The position numbers were made by a program, and so were the translations under genes. Shown here piece by piece: positions 20,079 through 28,903 of a stretch of 64,000 nt of DNA. The DNA is from CAZAYY01 sp964489525 (lineage in GTDB: Bacteria > Chloroflexota > Anaerolineae > Anaerolineales > JABWBV01): positions 62,001 to 126,000 of the forward strand of contig CAZAYY010000004.1 of the NCBI GenBank assembly GCA_964489525.1. Direction: 5' to 3'. The notes under the pieces are model-generated. The model was not told the origin of the DNA. It was given only the letters and a program-made list of their open reading frames with translations, and ran no database searches. Every line of letters begins with the position of its first letter. Positions within the stretch are counted from its first letter, which is position 1.

Positions 20079-21665
20079 ATGCCCGTGCAATCATTGGTTC
20101 AGATCCTAAGAAAAAATTTAGGCGTGTTAGCGCTTATGTTTAGCGTTGGTATGTCAGCCTTGTTGTTTATGTTTGCATTCCAGATGCTGCCGATAGAGAA
20201 CACCCCCCTTGGCCTGGACTGGCACACGATATGGAGCGGTATCCAGGAGGGCAGAGTGACTTTTGGCAGTACAAGTGAGCAAATTGGGGGTTTCTTCACC
20301 CCACCCTGGGGCGTTTTGCTGCTGCTGCCTTTGGGATTTTTGCCCTTTCGGGAAAGTTGGGGCTTGTTCAGTTTTATTTCCATCCTTGCTTTGTTTATCA
20401 GTGTTCCCCGTTTGAAAAATCATCGGTTGGATATTTTGGGCATCTTTTTATTGGTGTTGTCCTATCCCTCTCTGCGCAACCTGGCTGATGGCAACCTGGA
20501 AGCTCTGGTGGTCGCTGGCGTGGTCCTGATTTGCGCGGGGTACAACCAGCGCCGTCCGATCTGGTTGGCGTTGGGGGTGTTGTTGGCGGCGGTCAAGTTC
20601 CAGGAAACCTGGCTGTTAGGCCTGGTGGTGGTGATCCTGGTCTGGCGCTACTGGCCGCGGGAGCGCCAGGTGCGCGCCCTGGTGGGGTTGGGGGTGCCGG
20701 TTTTGCTCAGCCTGCTGCTGTGGGGGCCAGCCTGGGTTGCTTCAATATTAATGGATGCAAATGGTTCAGTGGGTCTGTCATCCGTAATGGGGCGTGGTTC
20801 ATTAATTGATATCACCCTGGCGGCTGCATTGGGCAGAATTGGAGCTCCCGGTTGGTTGATTGCCTTTGCCTGGGCGCTGGTGTTGGGAGTAACCCTGTGG
20901 CGACTTTGGGTTCATCCCCCGGGTTTGGTGTTGGCGCTGCCGGAGGCTGCATTTCTGGTGGGCGCTTCGATGCTGCTTTCGCCGTATGTTTCGGGCAACA
21001 GCTTTCTCACAATCGTTGCAGTCGGGGTGATCCCGCTGATGCAGCGCCGCACAGCGGTGGGCATTGGGTTAATTCTGCTGGTGAACTTGCCTTTCCTGCT
21101 CTCAAGCGATTGGCAATACGCCTGGTCGTCTACTTATTGGACCGTTTTGCTGCTGGGTGTTTGGGGATACACAGGGTGGTTCGGTCCCGATCTTTTTGCG
21201 GGCAGCCTTGAGCAGGCCTTTATGCCTGCCCCAGAGCCGGGCCGGGCTGCCCGGGAACGGGCCTTCCTGGAAACCGCGTTGGGCCAGGTAGAGGCGGCGC
21301 TCGCCCTTCAGCCTGCAGACGCAGCGCAGCCCGAACAGCAGGCACTTTCCCAGAAAAGAAGGATTTTGGAATGGGCGCTGAATACCGCACCCCAGGGGGA
21401 GGCAGCCTGGCATTTGGGTGTTTTACATCATTTGCTGCAGCGCCGTTGGCTGGCGCACCAACGCAAATATGCCCATTTGATCTGGCAGCGAGCGCGTTAC
21501 AACCGGTTAGAACTCTGGAAGGGCCGGATGATGCCCCCGAAGCCGGTTCCACCCTGCCTGGTTCGGGATGCTTTTGGGCAGCAGTGGGAGGTCAACCGGG
21601 TGCTGTTGGATGAATTGGCCAGGGCAGCCGCGCTGCTAGAAAAAGAGACGAAGGCGACTCTTTAA
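20079..21665 (+). CDS. Polytopic membrane glycosyltransferase, GT87/DUF2029-like
   Basis: A membrane protein of about 528 residues with around nine or ten hydrophobic helices in its first 390 residues, then a soluble Ala/Glu/Gln-rich tail of about 135 residues. After the first helix, a D-W-H motif (GLDWHTIW) occupies the position where GT-C enzymes of the GT87 family carry their catalytic Asp. GT87 enzymes move mannose or similar sugars from polyprenyl-phosphate donors to the outer face of the membrane. An in-frame TTG at 20070 is possible, but the ATG at 20079, preceded by GAGG, is a better start. It stands alone behind its own promoter, next to the giant surface gene, so a role in surface glycan or glycoprotein modification is plausible. 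The family call is by pattern, with moderate certainty. Confidence 0.65.
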   Translation: MPVQSLVQILRKNLGVLALMFSVGMSALLFMFAFQMLPIENTPLGLDWHTIWSGIQEGRVTFGSTSEQIGGFFTPPWGVLLLLPLGFLPFRESWGLFSFISILALFISVPRLKNHRLDILGIFLLVLSYPSLRNLADGNLEALVVAGVVLICAGYNQRRPIWLALGVLLAAVKFQETWLLGLVVVILVWRYWPRERQVRALVGLGVPVLLSLLLWGPAWVASILMDANGSVGLSSVMGRGSLIDITLAAALGRIGAPGWLIAFAWALVLGVTLWRLWVHPPGLVLALPEAAFLVGASMLLSPYVSGNSFLTIVAVGVIPLMQRRTAVGIGLILLVNLPFLLSSDWQYAWSSTYWTVLLLGVWGYTGWFGPDLFAGSLEQAFMPAPEPGRAARERAFLETALGQVEAALALQPADAAQPEQQALSQKRRILEWALNTAPQGEAAWHLGVLHHLLQRRWLAHQRKYAHLIWQRARYNRLELWKGRMMPPKPVPPCLVRDAFGQQWEVNRVLLDELARAAALLEKETKATL

Positions 21666-21679
21666 ACCAGCCGCCTTCG
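21636..21679 (-). terminator. Likely terminator of the Imm10-like gene
   Basis: Arms 21649-21656 and 21672-21679 (8 bp, CGAAGGCG type) form a hairpin followed on the minus strand by TCTCTTTTT. It overlaps the 3' end of the convergent glycosyltransferase gene. Confidence 0.5.
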
Positions 21680-21704
21680 CCATAGGATTATGATGGTGGG
21701 AAAT

Positions 21705-22088
21705 TTAGTCCTCTAAACCACTTTCGGAATATACTTCATATTCATCAAAAACCGTGCGCAGCTTTGCACGCATATCTTTAAACTGCTCATCGTCCAGCGC
21801 AAAGTGTACGGTGACCTGGCGGAAATCTTCCTCTCCTAATTTTTCTACCAAATCATCTTCCAATAGCATGACGAGATGGTCTCGGTGCAGCACAAAGCTT
21901 TTGATGCCGCCATAACTGGAGTTGGATTGGTCGTTGATTTCGACATAATAAATCGTATCTTCAAATTCGACGCCCCGCATCAGACTGAGCACCTGGGGTT
22001 CATCCGGGTTCTCTTCGGGGTTGGCCAAAAGCACCCCCGCGGTGATTTTGCCGTGATAACTCTCGACATAGGTGGCTGTGAATTCCAT
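21705..22088 (-). CDS. Small acidic protein, Imm10-like
   Basis: A 127-residue acidic protein without signal peptide or membrane segment. The central stretch TIYYVEINDQ followed by S-Y-G-G-I and a V-L-H-R-D strand resembles Imm10 immunity proteins, which are cytosolic partners of polymorphic toxins. Length and predicted alternating strands also fit that family. No toxin gene lies beside it, so it would be an orphan immunity gene or a relative with another job. The start is supported by TGGAG about 10 bases upstream and a likely TTGTGC-16-TATAAT promoter. The family call rests on recall of the Imm10 pattern and needs a profile search (PF15588). Confidence 0.5.
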   Translation of the reverse strand: MEFTATYVESYHGKITAGVLLANPEENPDEPQVLSLMRGVEFEDTIYYVEINDQSNSSYGGIKSFVLHRDHLVMLLEDDLVEKLGEEDFRQVTVHFALDDEQFKDMRAKLRTVFDEYEVYSESGLED

Positions 22089-22119
22089 AGTTTATGCTCC
22101 ATTGGATTAGATTGTCATC

Positions 22120-22147
22120 ATTATAATCAGGATTGGAACTGGCACAA
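22120..22147 (-). promoter_or_regulatory. Likely promoter of the Imm10-like gene
   Basis: On the minus strand TTGTGC (22147-22142) and TATAAT (22125-22120) are separated by 16 bp, with the ATG about 32 bases downstream. Confidence 0.5.
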
Positions 22148-22217
22148 GGGGCAATTTGAGGTGTTGGTAATTTAAACGAACCTACAAATCCGTTTGTCTT
22201 TTTATGGAGTACAATCC

Positions 22218-22253
22218 AAAAACCGTGCTCCTGGAGGGCATCCAGGAGCACGG
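22218..22253 (-). terminator. Rho-independent terminator, perfect 13-bp stem
   Basis: Arms 22223-22235 and 22241-22253 are perfectly complementary with a 5-nt loop. On the minus strand the stem is followed at once by TTTTT (22222-22218). It ends the transcript of the coiled-coil gene that stops at 22303. Confidence 0.85.
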
Positions 22254-22302
22254 AATGAAATTCCCCCTGATAAAAAGTTGTTATAAATCAACGGCTTGAA
22301 GT

Positions 22303-23127
22303 TTATTTCTGACCTCGATCAGTGGAGGATAAGGCTGCCTTCCGGTTAATTTGCTCTTGTTTCCGGGCTTCCATAATCCTCTGCTGGCGATATGCTGGGT
22401 TTTCATACATGGATCGGGTATTTTGAGATGATGTTTTCTGGCCTTCTTTGTTCTTGTGATTGCTTCGGTTGACCAACCACACTGCCAAAACGCCCAGGTT
22501 CAGGTTTATGAAAATGAAGCATAATCCAATCAGGACCAACCTTTCCTGAAGTTTGAGCAAAATGATCTGTTCTCGATTCAGGCTTTCCTCTCGTTCACGC
22601 TGACTTTGTTCGTTTTTTTCAAGCTCGATGGATTGTAAATCTTGCTCCAGTTTCTTTTGTTCGTAAATTCGCCAGGCGTTATCCAGCTCTTCCTGCCGTT
22701 TTTGAAGCTCTTGCTCTTTCAAATCGAGTTCATCGCGTTTTTCCTGGAATTCCCGGTTCAAATCCTCTTTTTCTTGTTCCCAACGCCGTTGGTTTTCTTC
22801 GAATTCAAGGATTCGTTGGGAGAGTTCTTGTTGATCAAATTCCAGTTGATTGCGGTCCTCCTCAATTTGCAGTTTCATTTCCTGCAGATTTTGAAGTTCG
22901 ACCTGGCATTGTTCTTTTGAAAGTTCTTCCTCCTGGATCTGGATGTTGTTAGGAGTGCTTTGCCCATACACCTGGCTGTTATCTTGTCCGGCTCCGCCTA
23001 TTCCAAGGGTACTGATTTCGGATATTGGATTGCCAAATTCTTGTTCAAATACCCGATTGCCCAGCCAAAACAGCAGCATTCCAATCCCTAGTAATAATAA
23101 AATCGTTTTGTTTAAACCCTCACTCAT
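22303..23127 (-). CDS. Coiled-coil protein with two membrane segments
   Basis: A 274-residue protein: a hydrophobic helix near residues 6-24, a short Gly/Ser/Gln region, then about 125 residues of Glu/Gln/Lys/Leu-rich heptad-like sequence forming a long coiled coil, a second helix around residues 195-215 (GLCFIFINLNLGV type), and a basic, Gln-rich tail. The coiled coil would lie between two membrane anchors, probably outside the cytoplasm with both ends inside. The ATG at 23127 is chosen because GGAGGT stands 5 bases before it; an extension to 23244 lacks such a site. No family recognised. It is transcribed away from the sensor kinase gene at 23459. A structural or sensory role is only a guess. 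Confidence 0.75.
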   Translation of the reverse strand: MSEGLNKTILLLLGIGMLLFWLGNRVFEQEFGNPISEISTLGIGGAGQDNSQVYGQSTPNNIQIQEEELSKEQCQVELQNLQEMKLQIEEDRNQLEFDQQELSQRILEFEENQRRWEQEKEDLNREFQEKRDELDLKEQELQKRQEELDNAWRIYEQKKLEQDLQSIELEKNEQSQREREESLNREQIILLKLQERLVLIGLCFIFINLNLGVLAVWLVNRSNHKNKEGQKTSSQNTRSMYENPAYRQQRIMEARKQEQINRKAALSSTDRGQK

Positions 23128-23458
23128 TTTGCACCTCCAATTAACCAAATCGTTTGGTCGTTGCTCTTCAAAGCATTGGTTTGGACTTCGTTTCATCATT
23201 AGTGTAAATGGAGGTGGGTTTTGAGGCATCTTCCATTGGGACACTCTTTTCGCCGCCCGGGGTGGAATTTTATGATTCGTTTGAACCAGACCAAATGATT
23301 TAGCCCAAATTGCCTACGCCTTATCGTTCTTAAGAAGGTTAAAACAATAGCCGTTTGAACCTTATGAAGTGAATTTTTCTGCTATATAATTTGAATAAGG
23401 GTTATGTTGTTGTGCGGTTTCAGGATCCCCATTGAAAACCGCTTAAGGGAAAGGACTT
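23128..23458. other. Divergent intergenic region with palindrome
   Basis: This 331-bp region separates the coiled-coil gene (minus) from the sensor kinase (plus). It holds a perfect ACCAAA-TCG-TTTGGT inverted repeat at 23144-23158, just upstream of the minus-strand ribosome binding site, and a plus-strand TATAAT at 23385-23390. A small GCGGTTT/AAACCGC hairpin lies in the kinase leader. No gene is seen. Confidence 0.5.
23385..23390 (+). promoter_or_regulatory. -10 element upstream of the sensor kinase
   Basis: A perfect TATAAT about 70 bases before the ATG at 23459. A TTGAAC at 23355-23360 is too far away (24 bp) to be a normal -35 partner, so the promoter may need an activator. Confidence 0.45.
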
Positions 23459-26400
23459 ATGAAAACAAAATTTGGTGCCAGTCGTGATGCGGTAGGTTTT
23501 TTTTCTTCTCTTAATCCTCGTTTTTATCACCCAACCCAATTGCTCCTTCGTTTTTCGGGTTGGCTCATCCTTTTATTTGTTGGTTACCACACATTTTTCG
23601 ATGATGTGAATCATTGGTTTTGGCTTGGTTTTTATTTCCTTTACCTGGCGTTTTTGGAAATCTTCCTGGAAAAGGGAAAGGCGTTTTATGATGGCCTGGT
23701 GTTTCGTTGGCTGCGAATTTGGATTACGATTTGTTTTGTTTCCTGGTTGATTGCTATCTCTCCAGACACCAGGTTTATTCTGATTTTTTTGTTTTTTGTT
23801 CCCTTGTTAGCGACTATCGTTTATTTCACAAAGTCATTTGTGTCCTTGGCTTTGACATTTATGGGGGTAGGCCTGGGTTTGTATTTAGGGGGAGTTCAAT
23901 TTGCGGTTTCAAATCCTTTCACCTGGGCTGAATATACTGGTATTATTTTTGTTCTGCTTGGTAGCTACTGGATTATTTGGTGGATTTACTCGCTGGCCAT
24001 AAAAGAGCCGCCTACCCTGGCTAATTTCGGGGAAAATTTGCATAAAATCAGTGATATCAAGCCATTGGTGGATCTGGTAGCAGAAACTTGTGGACGTCTT
24101 TTTGCTTCAGAACAGGTGCTCATTATCATACGCGACCCGGAGTATCACCGATATATCACCCATGCGAATGTTGGCTTTCATCTTTTGCCTGGAAAATCCA
24201 TAGAGGATTTGGCAGACCGCTGTTATGTTCTCCGTACTGGGAACCCATATGAGTCGGCTGATATGTTAAAAAAAACATTTCGGGAAAAATCAATTTATGC
24301 AGAATTTTTTACGGTTGAGCCGCGATCGATTATCGCTGAACCCATTCTTGGTAAGGATGGCGCCATTCTTGGCATGATTTCATTGACCAGCACCATACCG
24401 AACTATTTTAGTGAATGGAGTCAGGAACTGGCGAAACATATCAGCTACATTGCCAGTGGGGCAGTTGAAAATTGCATCATTTCTCGAAAAGTGAAGCTTG
24501 CTCGTTCTTGTGAAAATGTGGTGAGTGACATTTTTGCATATGCGGATCACGAGGAGGGAGTGATTAATTATCTTGGTGAAGAATCTATACAAAAAGCAAA
24601 AGGTGTGGCGAAAGGTGCATTTATATCGGTTGATGAAGATCGTTCTCTAAGGATCCTAAAGACCTGGCCGGTGGGCGTCAGTTCTTTTTCGGACTCGGAT
24701 TTTGAAGCAGCCGCCGCAGTTGCCGAAAAAACATTCATGACGCATGAGTCTGCATTAATTCAGAATGTGGCTGAACACCCCTGGCTCCAGGCTGTAAAAG
24801 ATTTCGCATATAAATCTTTGTTGGTTGTTCCGGTTATGGATACATATAATCGAAATCCAATTGGGGCACTGGCTTTATTGAGTGATCAGAAAAACGGTTT
24901 TTCGGTCGCTGAGGAGGTTTTGCTTTTTACCTTGGCATGTCAGGCAGGCCGGCAAATTTCGAACATTCGGAATTTTGCCAGTTGGCGTTTTCAAGGGGGC
25001 AAAATCAAGCGGATTTTTGATGAATTTCGGAAATTCGATATTGATGCGGGTGCGGCTGAGCTTTGTGACAATATTGCACAGGCGGCCATTAACTTGTTGG
25101 ATTTTGATTTAGCCCGGATCCGTTTGTGCGATGACCAGGCGACCCATTTGGAAACGGTTGCTTTTGCTGGGGTAGATGATGAAATTGCCAATACTTTAAA
25201 GGGTACAACAATGCCTTTCCAGGTGCTGAAGCCTTTTCTCACGAAGCGATATCAAGCCGGGGACTCCTTCATCATTCCCCATACGGATTTAGATTGGCAG
25301 CAAATTGCCAAGAGTTATTTTTTTGTTCAACCGGAAAACTCGGAACAGAATGGGGGTTGGATGGCGTACGATGCTTTGCTTGCGCCTTTAAAAAATCAGA
25401 ATGGGACATATATTGGGATTTTGTCACTGGATGCCCCAAAAAACGGTAGGCCAACCCTTCAACAAATGGAAGCCATCGATGTTTTTGCAAAAGCGGCGGC
25501 CTGGATATTGGAAAGAGCGGATACAAGGCGGGGATTAATTGAAAAGCAGCAGAGAACGATGGCTTTTATTGAGTCCTTGAGTGAGACCGTGAGCGGAAGA
25601 GGGGGAATCCAGGGGTTAGGAGATATTATTGTCAATATTGGAGTCAATTTGTTAAGCGCTGAAGGGTGTACGTTGCATCTCGTTCAGGGTGAAGAGATCA
25701 TATTGACGCACTCAAATTACCTCTCTGGAATACCGTTTCTTCAATCCCGCAAACTGATTTCCGAAAAACCCAAATCTGGCCTGACTGCATATGTGGCTGC
25801 AACGGGATCGGTGATGCACTATAACGATGATGGTTACAAGAAGCATCCAGCCTGGGCTGGAGAGCGGCATCATCTGATCCATCTGCCAAGTAGGCGCTGC
25901 ATTTCCCTTTTGAAAGTCCCGATTGTGGCAACTACTGGAAAGGTGATGGGCGTTCTGACCCTGGAAAACAAAAAACGTTTTGGGAGGATTGTGGGTTTTG
26001 ATGATCAGGATGTCATCAGATTAAAGACGCTTGCCCACGAGGTCGCCCTGATTTTGGATGTGGTTGACCGGTATGAAAAAAACCGGAAATGGGAGAATTT
26101 TGGCTATCAAGATGATTTACATGAACTGATCAATTGGTACCATTCTGGCGTGTACCTGTATATTGAAACCCTGGAAGAATGGATCAAAAGAGGGGAATTG
26201 GAAAGAGTTCACGAGCATCTGCCCAGGCTCAAAAACCGGGCTCTGACCACCGTGGATGAAATGAAAACACTTCATACCGCGATCGTGAAACAATACCTTG
26301 ATGAGGAAGACTTTACACTCGGGCTGCGGAAAATGATTGATGCATGGATCGATCGTTACCAGTTAATTCAGAAAGACTTTCATGCGCTAAAAGTGGAAAC

Positions 26401-26734
26401 GGACTGTGATCCAAACCTGAACTTGCCGATACCCTTAAAAAATATTTTGCTGCGGATTGCATCCAATCTTGTGGATAACGGGCTAAAGCATTCCGGAATT
26501 TTGAATAATCCTGAGGTGGAACTATGGGTTACTGTTCAGCGTACAGGGAACAAAGTGGTGCTGACAGTAAAGGACAATGGTTTAGGAGTTGAACATCTTG
26601 AGAAAGGATATGGGTTGACCCGAATAAACCAGTTGGTGCACAATTTGAATCATCAGGAAAAAATTGACACCAAATATACCATTGCCACAGCCCCAGGTAA
26701 GGGAATGGAAGTTAAAATTACAGCCATAATCTGA
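23459..26734 (+). CDS. Membrane sensor histidine kinase with GAF domains
   Basis: A 1,091-residue protein. The first 180 residues hold about six membrane helices. They are followed by several GAF-like modules (roughly 190-345, 360-500, 530-690 and 700-880), a short dimerisation region and a C-terminal HATPase. In the dimerisation helix YQDDLHELINWY, His888 sits where HisKA_3 kinases carry the phosphorylated His. The ATPase shows NLVDNGLKHS (N box), DNGLGV (G1), a GYGLTRI loop and GKGMEV (G2). The start follows AAGGGAAAGGA. The response regulator gene starts 18 bases after the stop, so the two form a two-component pair. The signal is unknown; GAF domains often bind small molecules, haem or tetrapyrroles, and no typical bilin-attachment Cys is obvious. 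Base use is AT-richer than in the flanking giant genes. Confidence 0.85.
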   Translation: MKTKFGASRDAVGFFSSLNPRFYHPTQLLLRFSGWLILLFVGYHTFFDDVNHWFWLGFYFLYLAFLEIFLEKGKAFYDGLVFRWLRIWITICFVSWLIAISPDTRFILIFLFFVPLLATIVYFTKSFVSLALTFMGVGLGLYLGGVQFAVSNPFTWAEYTGIIFVLLGSYWIIWWIYSLAIKEPPTLANFGENLHKISDIKPLVDLVAETCGRLFASEQVLIIIRDPEYHRYITHANVGFHLLPGKSIEDLADRCYVLRTGNPYESADMLKKTFREKSIYAEFFTVEPRSIIAEPILGKDGAILGMISLTSTIPNYFSEWSQELAKHISYIASGAVENCIISRKVKLARSCENVVSDIFAYADHEEGVINYLGEESIQKAKGVAKGAFISVDEDRSLRILKTWPVGVSSFSDSDFEAAAAVAEKTFMTHESALIQNVAEHPWLQAVKDFAYKSLLVVPVMDTYNRNPIGALALLSDQKNGFSVAEEVLLFTLACQAGRQISNIRNFASWRFQGGKIKRIFDEFRKFDIDAGAAELCDNIAQAAINLLDFDLARIRLCDDQATHLETVAFAGVDDEIANTLKGTTMPFQVLKPFLTKRYQAGDSFIIPHTDLDWQQIAKSYFFVQPENSEQNGGWMAYDALLAPLKNQNGTYIGILSLDAPKNGRPTLQQMEAIDVFAKAAAWILERADTRRGLIEKQQRTMAFIESLSETVSGRGGIQGLGDIIVNIGVNLLSAEGCTLHLVQGEEIILTHSNYLSGIPFLQSRKLISEKPKSGLTAYVAATGSVMHYNDDGYKKHPAWAGERHHLIHLPSRRCISLLKVPIVATTGKVMGVLTLENKKRFGRIVGFDDQDVIRLKTLAHEVALILDVVDRYEKNRKWENFGYQDDLHELINWYHSGVYLYIETLEEWIKRGELERVHEHLPRLKNRALTTVDEMKTLHTAIVKQYLDEEDFTLGLRKMIDAWIDRYQLIQKDFHALKVETDCDPNLNLPIPLKNILLRIASNLVDNGLKHSGILNNPEVELWVTVQRTGNKVVLTVKDNGLGVEHLEKGYGLTRINQLVHNLNHQEKIDTKYTIATAPGKGMEVKITAII

Positions 26735-26752
26735 AATACCCAGGAGGATTTC

Positions 26753-27367
26753 ATGTTGAAACAAAAGATAAAAGTCTTTTTAGCGGATGATACACTTATT
26801 GCCAGGGAGGGATGGCGTGGAATTATCGGCGTCACGCAGGACATTCAGGTTGTGGGGGAGGCAGAGACTGCCCTTGAAATTTTGCGCAAGGTTGGTGAGT
26901 CCAAACCGGATGTTTTATTAATGGATTTGCATTGGACGGGTGACGATGATGTTGGTTGGCAGACCATCCGGGAACTGCGCCAAAATTATCCGGGTTTACG
27001 CATCATTGCAATGACAGCCTATGAACACCTGATTTCTTCTGCCCGTAAGGCCGGTGCGGATTATGGATTAACCAAGAATTTTACGAAAGATCAATTGTTA
27101 AGTGTTATTCGCGAGTTAGCTGCGCGAACCGAGGTGCTGGGCTATTGGCCGCAGTCCGATGAATCTCAGCCCGTGGAGGAACTCACAGTCAGAGAGAAGG
27201 CGGTATTAAAGTTATTAATTAAAGGATATGAAAACCGCATAATCGCCAAGGAATTGAATATCGCTGAAAGTACAGTTAAGCACCATGTGCGCAGCATTCT
27301 TTCGAAATTTGGAGTGGCCAATCGGACAGAAGCTGCTAATAGAGCCCGTCAGTTAGGCTTGGATTGA
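26753..27367 (+). CDS. NarL/FixJ-type response regulator (REC + LuxR HTH)
   Basis: A 204-residue protein with a receiver domain (1-125) and a LuxR-type helix-turn-helix (about 140-204). The acidic pocket D12-D13 and phospho-acceptor D58 (VLLMDLHW) are present, as are the switch Thr (AMTAYEH) and a Lys in GLTKN. The DNA-binding part reads E-L-T-V-R-E-K then NRIIAKELNIAESTVKHHV, the usual NarL signature. AGGAGG precedes the ATG. It is co-transcribed with the histidine kinase ending at 26734 and is its presumed partner. Targets are not known; the divergent coiled-coil gene and the aldolase downstream are candidates by position only. Confidence 0.9.
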   Translation: MLKQKIKVFLADDTLIAREGWRGIIGVTQDIQVVGEAETALEILRKVGESKPDVLLMDLHWTGDDDVGWQTIRELRQNYPGLRIIAMTAYEHLISSARKAGADYGLTKNFTKDQLLSVIRELAARTEVLGYWPQSDESQPVEELTVREKAVLKLLIKGYENRIIAKELNIAESTVKHHVRSILSKFGVANRTEAANRARQLGLD

Positions 27368-27376
27368 TCGTTGGCT

Positions 27377-27404
27377 TTGACAATTTTCTACAAGAAACTA
27401 TAAT
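27377..27404 (+). promoter_or_regulatory. Consensus sigma-70-type promoter of the aldolase gene
   Basis: TTGACA (27377-27382), 16 bp, TATAAT (27399-27404). The transcript would begin near 27411, right at a perfect CGGGTGT-AGAA-ACACCCG hairpin (27410-27427), placing a stem at the very 5' end ahead of the AAAGGA ribosome binding site. Confidence 0.8.
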
Positions 27405-27442
27405 CTTCCCGGGTGTAGAAACACCCGAAAGGATGATGAGCG

Positions 27443-28264
27443 ATGTTACCCCCACCGTTTCCCGAACTGGATGATTTGCTTCAGATGATTGGCGACGCCG
27501 GGCGCCGGATGTCGGAAATTGAGGCTTGCGAAGGCGCTGCGGGCAATCTCTCGGTTTGCGTGCGCTGGGATCTGGATATCCAGGCCCGTTTTCCACAGGT
27601 GCAGGAGGTTGTGCTGCCCCAGGCTGTGCCTGATCTGGTTGGCACGACCTTTATTGTTTCCGGTTCGGGCAGGCGCCTGCGCGAGATTCTCGACGAGCCC
27701 CTGGCGAACCTGGGTTGTTTGGTGGTGCAGGCTGGTGGAACCACAGCCGAGTTGTTCACTGCCCCCCAGCGCCGCTTTGAGCGGGTGACCAGTGAGTTTA
27801 ATTCACACCTGGCGGTCCATGCCGACCAGGTGCGTATGACGGGTACAGACTTCCATGCCCTGGTTCATGCCCAACCGCTGCGCCTGACTTACTTAAGCCA
27901 TGTGCCGCGCTACCAGGAGACCCGGGCTTTGAACCTGCACCTGCTGCGTTGGCAGCCTGAGACGATTGTTGTTCTGCCGGAGGGGATTGGGTTTGTCCCC
28001 TTTGAAGTACCCGGCTCCACCCGATTGATGCAGGCCACGGTGGAAGCCCTGCGGCAGCACCGCCTTGTGGTGTGGGCAAGGCACGGGGTGATGGCCCGGT
28101 CGGATTCTTCGATCAAGCACGCGGCCGACCTGATTGAATACGCTGAAGCCGCTGCCAAATACGAATTTCTCAATTTGCAGTGCAGCGAGCTGTCAACCGG
28201 CCTCAGCCCGGCTGAAATTCGGGAAATTTGTGCGGCATTCAAAGTCGAACAGCGGATATTTTAA
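27443..28264 (+). CDS. Class II aldolase, rhamnulose-1-phosphate aldolase-like
   Basis: A 273-residue protein that follows the E. coli RhaD layout along its length: TTFIVSGSG, PLANLG, the catalytic-Glu region TSEFNSH (E118), the zinc region, the ...P-E-G-I-G-F-V-P... strand and ARHGV. RhaD cleaves L-rhamnulose 1-phosphate to dihydroxyacetone phosphate and L-lactaldehyde, using Zn bound by three His. Here the first and third ligands are present (H142, H214), but the second (His143 in E. coli) is Gln144 in VHAQP. Activity or metal use may therefore differ. No other rhamnose gene lies nearby. It is expressed from a strong promoter in a single-gene unit. A sugar-phosphate aldolase or related lyase of the class II aldolase/adducin family is safe; the substrate is not. 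Confidence 0.75.
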   Translation: MLPPPFPELDDLLQMIGDAGRRMSEIEACEGAAGNLSVCVRWDLDIQARFPQVQEVVLPQAVPDLVGTTFIVSGSGRRLREILDEPLANLGCLVVQAGGTTAELFTAPQRRFERVTSEFNSHLAVHADQVRMTGTDFHALVHAQPLRLTYLSHVPRYQETRALNLHLLRWQPETIVVLPEGIGFVPFEVPGSTRLMQATVEALRQHRLVVWARHGVMARSDSSIKHAADLIEYAEAAAKYEFLNLQCSELSTGLSPAEIREICAAFKVEQRIF

Positions 28265-28312
28265 TCCGCAATAGATTGGTGTGCCATCCCGAAAAAATGG
28301 GGTGGGTCTGAC

Positions 28313-28900
28313 TTAGAGTAGCACAACCTGGATATCTACTGCTCCGAAGCCTTCTACGTGTTCATGGGCAGCGCGCCCTGGGGGAAAGGGGAGTGGGGCG
28401 GCCCAGGCGTTGAAAGGCTGGGTCATGACCAGGTACTCTCGCTCCGGAACCTGGTTTTTCAGCAGCCGGTGAATCAGGATGACATCTTCTCCTGCCAGTT
28501 CTTCAAACTGGCGAATGTGCCGGAAGAAAGCATGCCCAAAATGCAGAATCGCCTTCAGGCGCAGTTCGACCACCCTCTGGCAGGCCCCACAGGCGCACTC
28601 TTCCCGTTCGGTGGCTATCTCGTGGGTGCGCTGGCGAAACACCTGAAATGCAGTTCGGACTTGCTGTAGGATATCCAGAGCAACCTCGGTTTCCAGTGCC
28701 GGCGGGACATGGGAATATAAAAAGGCGGCATCCCCTTCCAGTTTGTTGAGCACCATCGGGTGCTTTGCCTGGTCAATAACCGTTTCGAGTAAATCGAAGA
28801 TGATTTCTTCGGCATGGATCTGGCTGCTTTTGTGGGTGCGAATAAAGTGGGTGTAGCCGCTGATGTCCAGAAGGATGAGGATTACAGGTTTTGCTTCCAT
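28313..28900 (-). CDS. DUF2652 protein, class III nucleotidyl cyclase-like
   Basis: A 195-residue cytosolic protein. The start LILLDISGYTHFI carries the Asp (D12) that binds metal in class III adenylate/guanylate cyclases, and LNKLEGDAAFLY (D57) matches the second metal-binding strand. This pattern is typical of DUF2652, whose members resemble cyclase catalytic domains but whose function is not established. A CxCxxC cluster (near residues 104-109) interrupts the fold and may bind metal or be redox-active. The ATG at 28900 has AAGGTGG about 9 bases upstream and lies 3 bases after the stop of a short upstream reading frame that resembles the start of a dehydrogenase. It may be translated by coupling to that frame. 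Confidence 0.7.
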   Translation of the reverse strand: MEAKPVILILLDISGYTHFIRTHKSSQIHAEEIIFDLLETVIDQAKHPMVLNKLEGDAAFLYSHVPPALETEVALDILQQVRTAFQVFRQRTHEIATEREECACGACQRVVELRLKAILHFGHAFFRHIRQFEELAGEDVILIHRLLKNQVPEREYLVMTQPFNAWAAPLPFPPGRAAHEHVEGFGAVDIQVVLL

Positions 28901-28903
28901 AAT

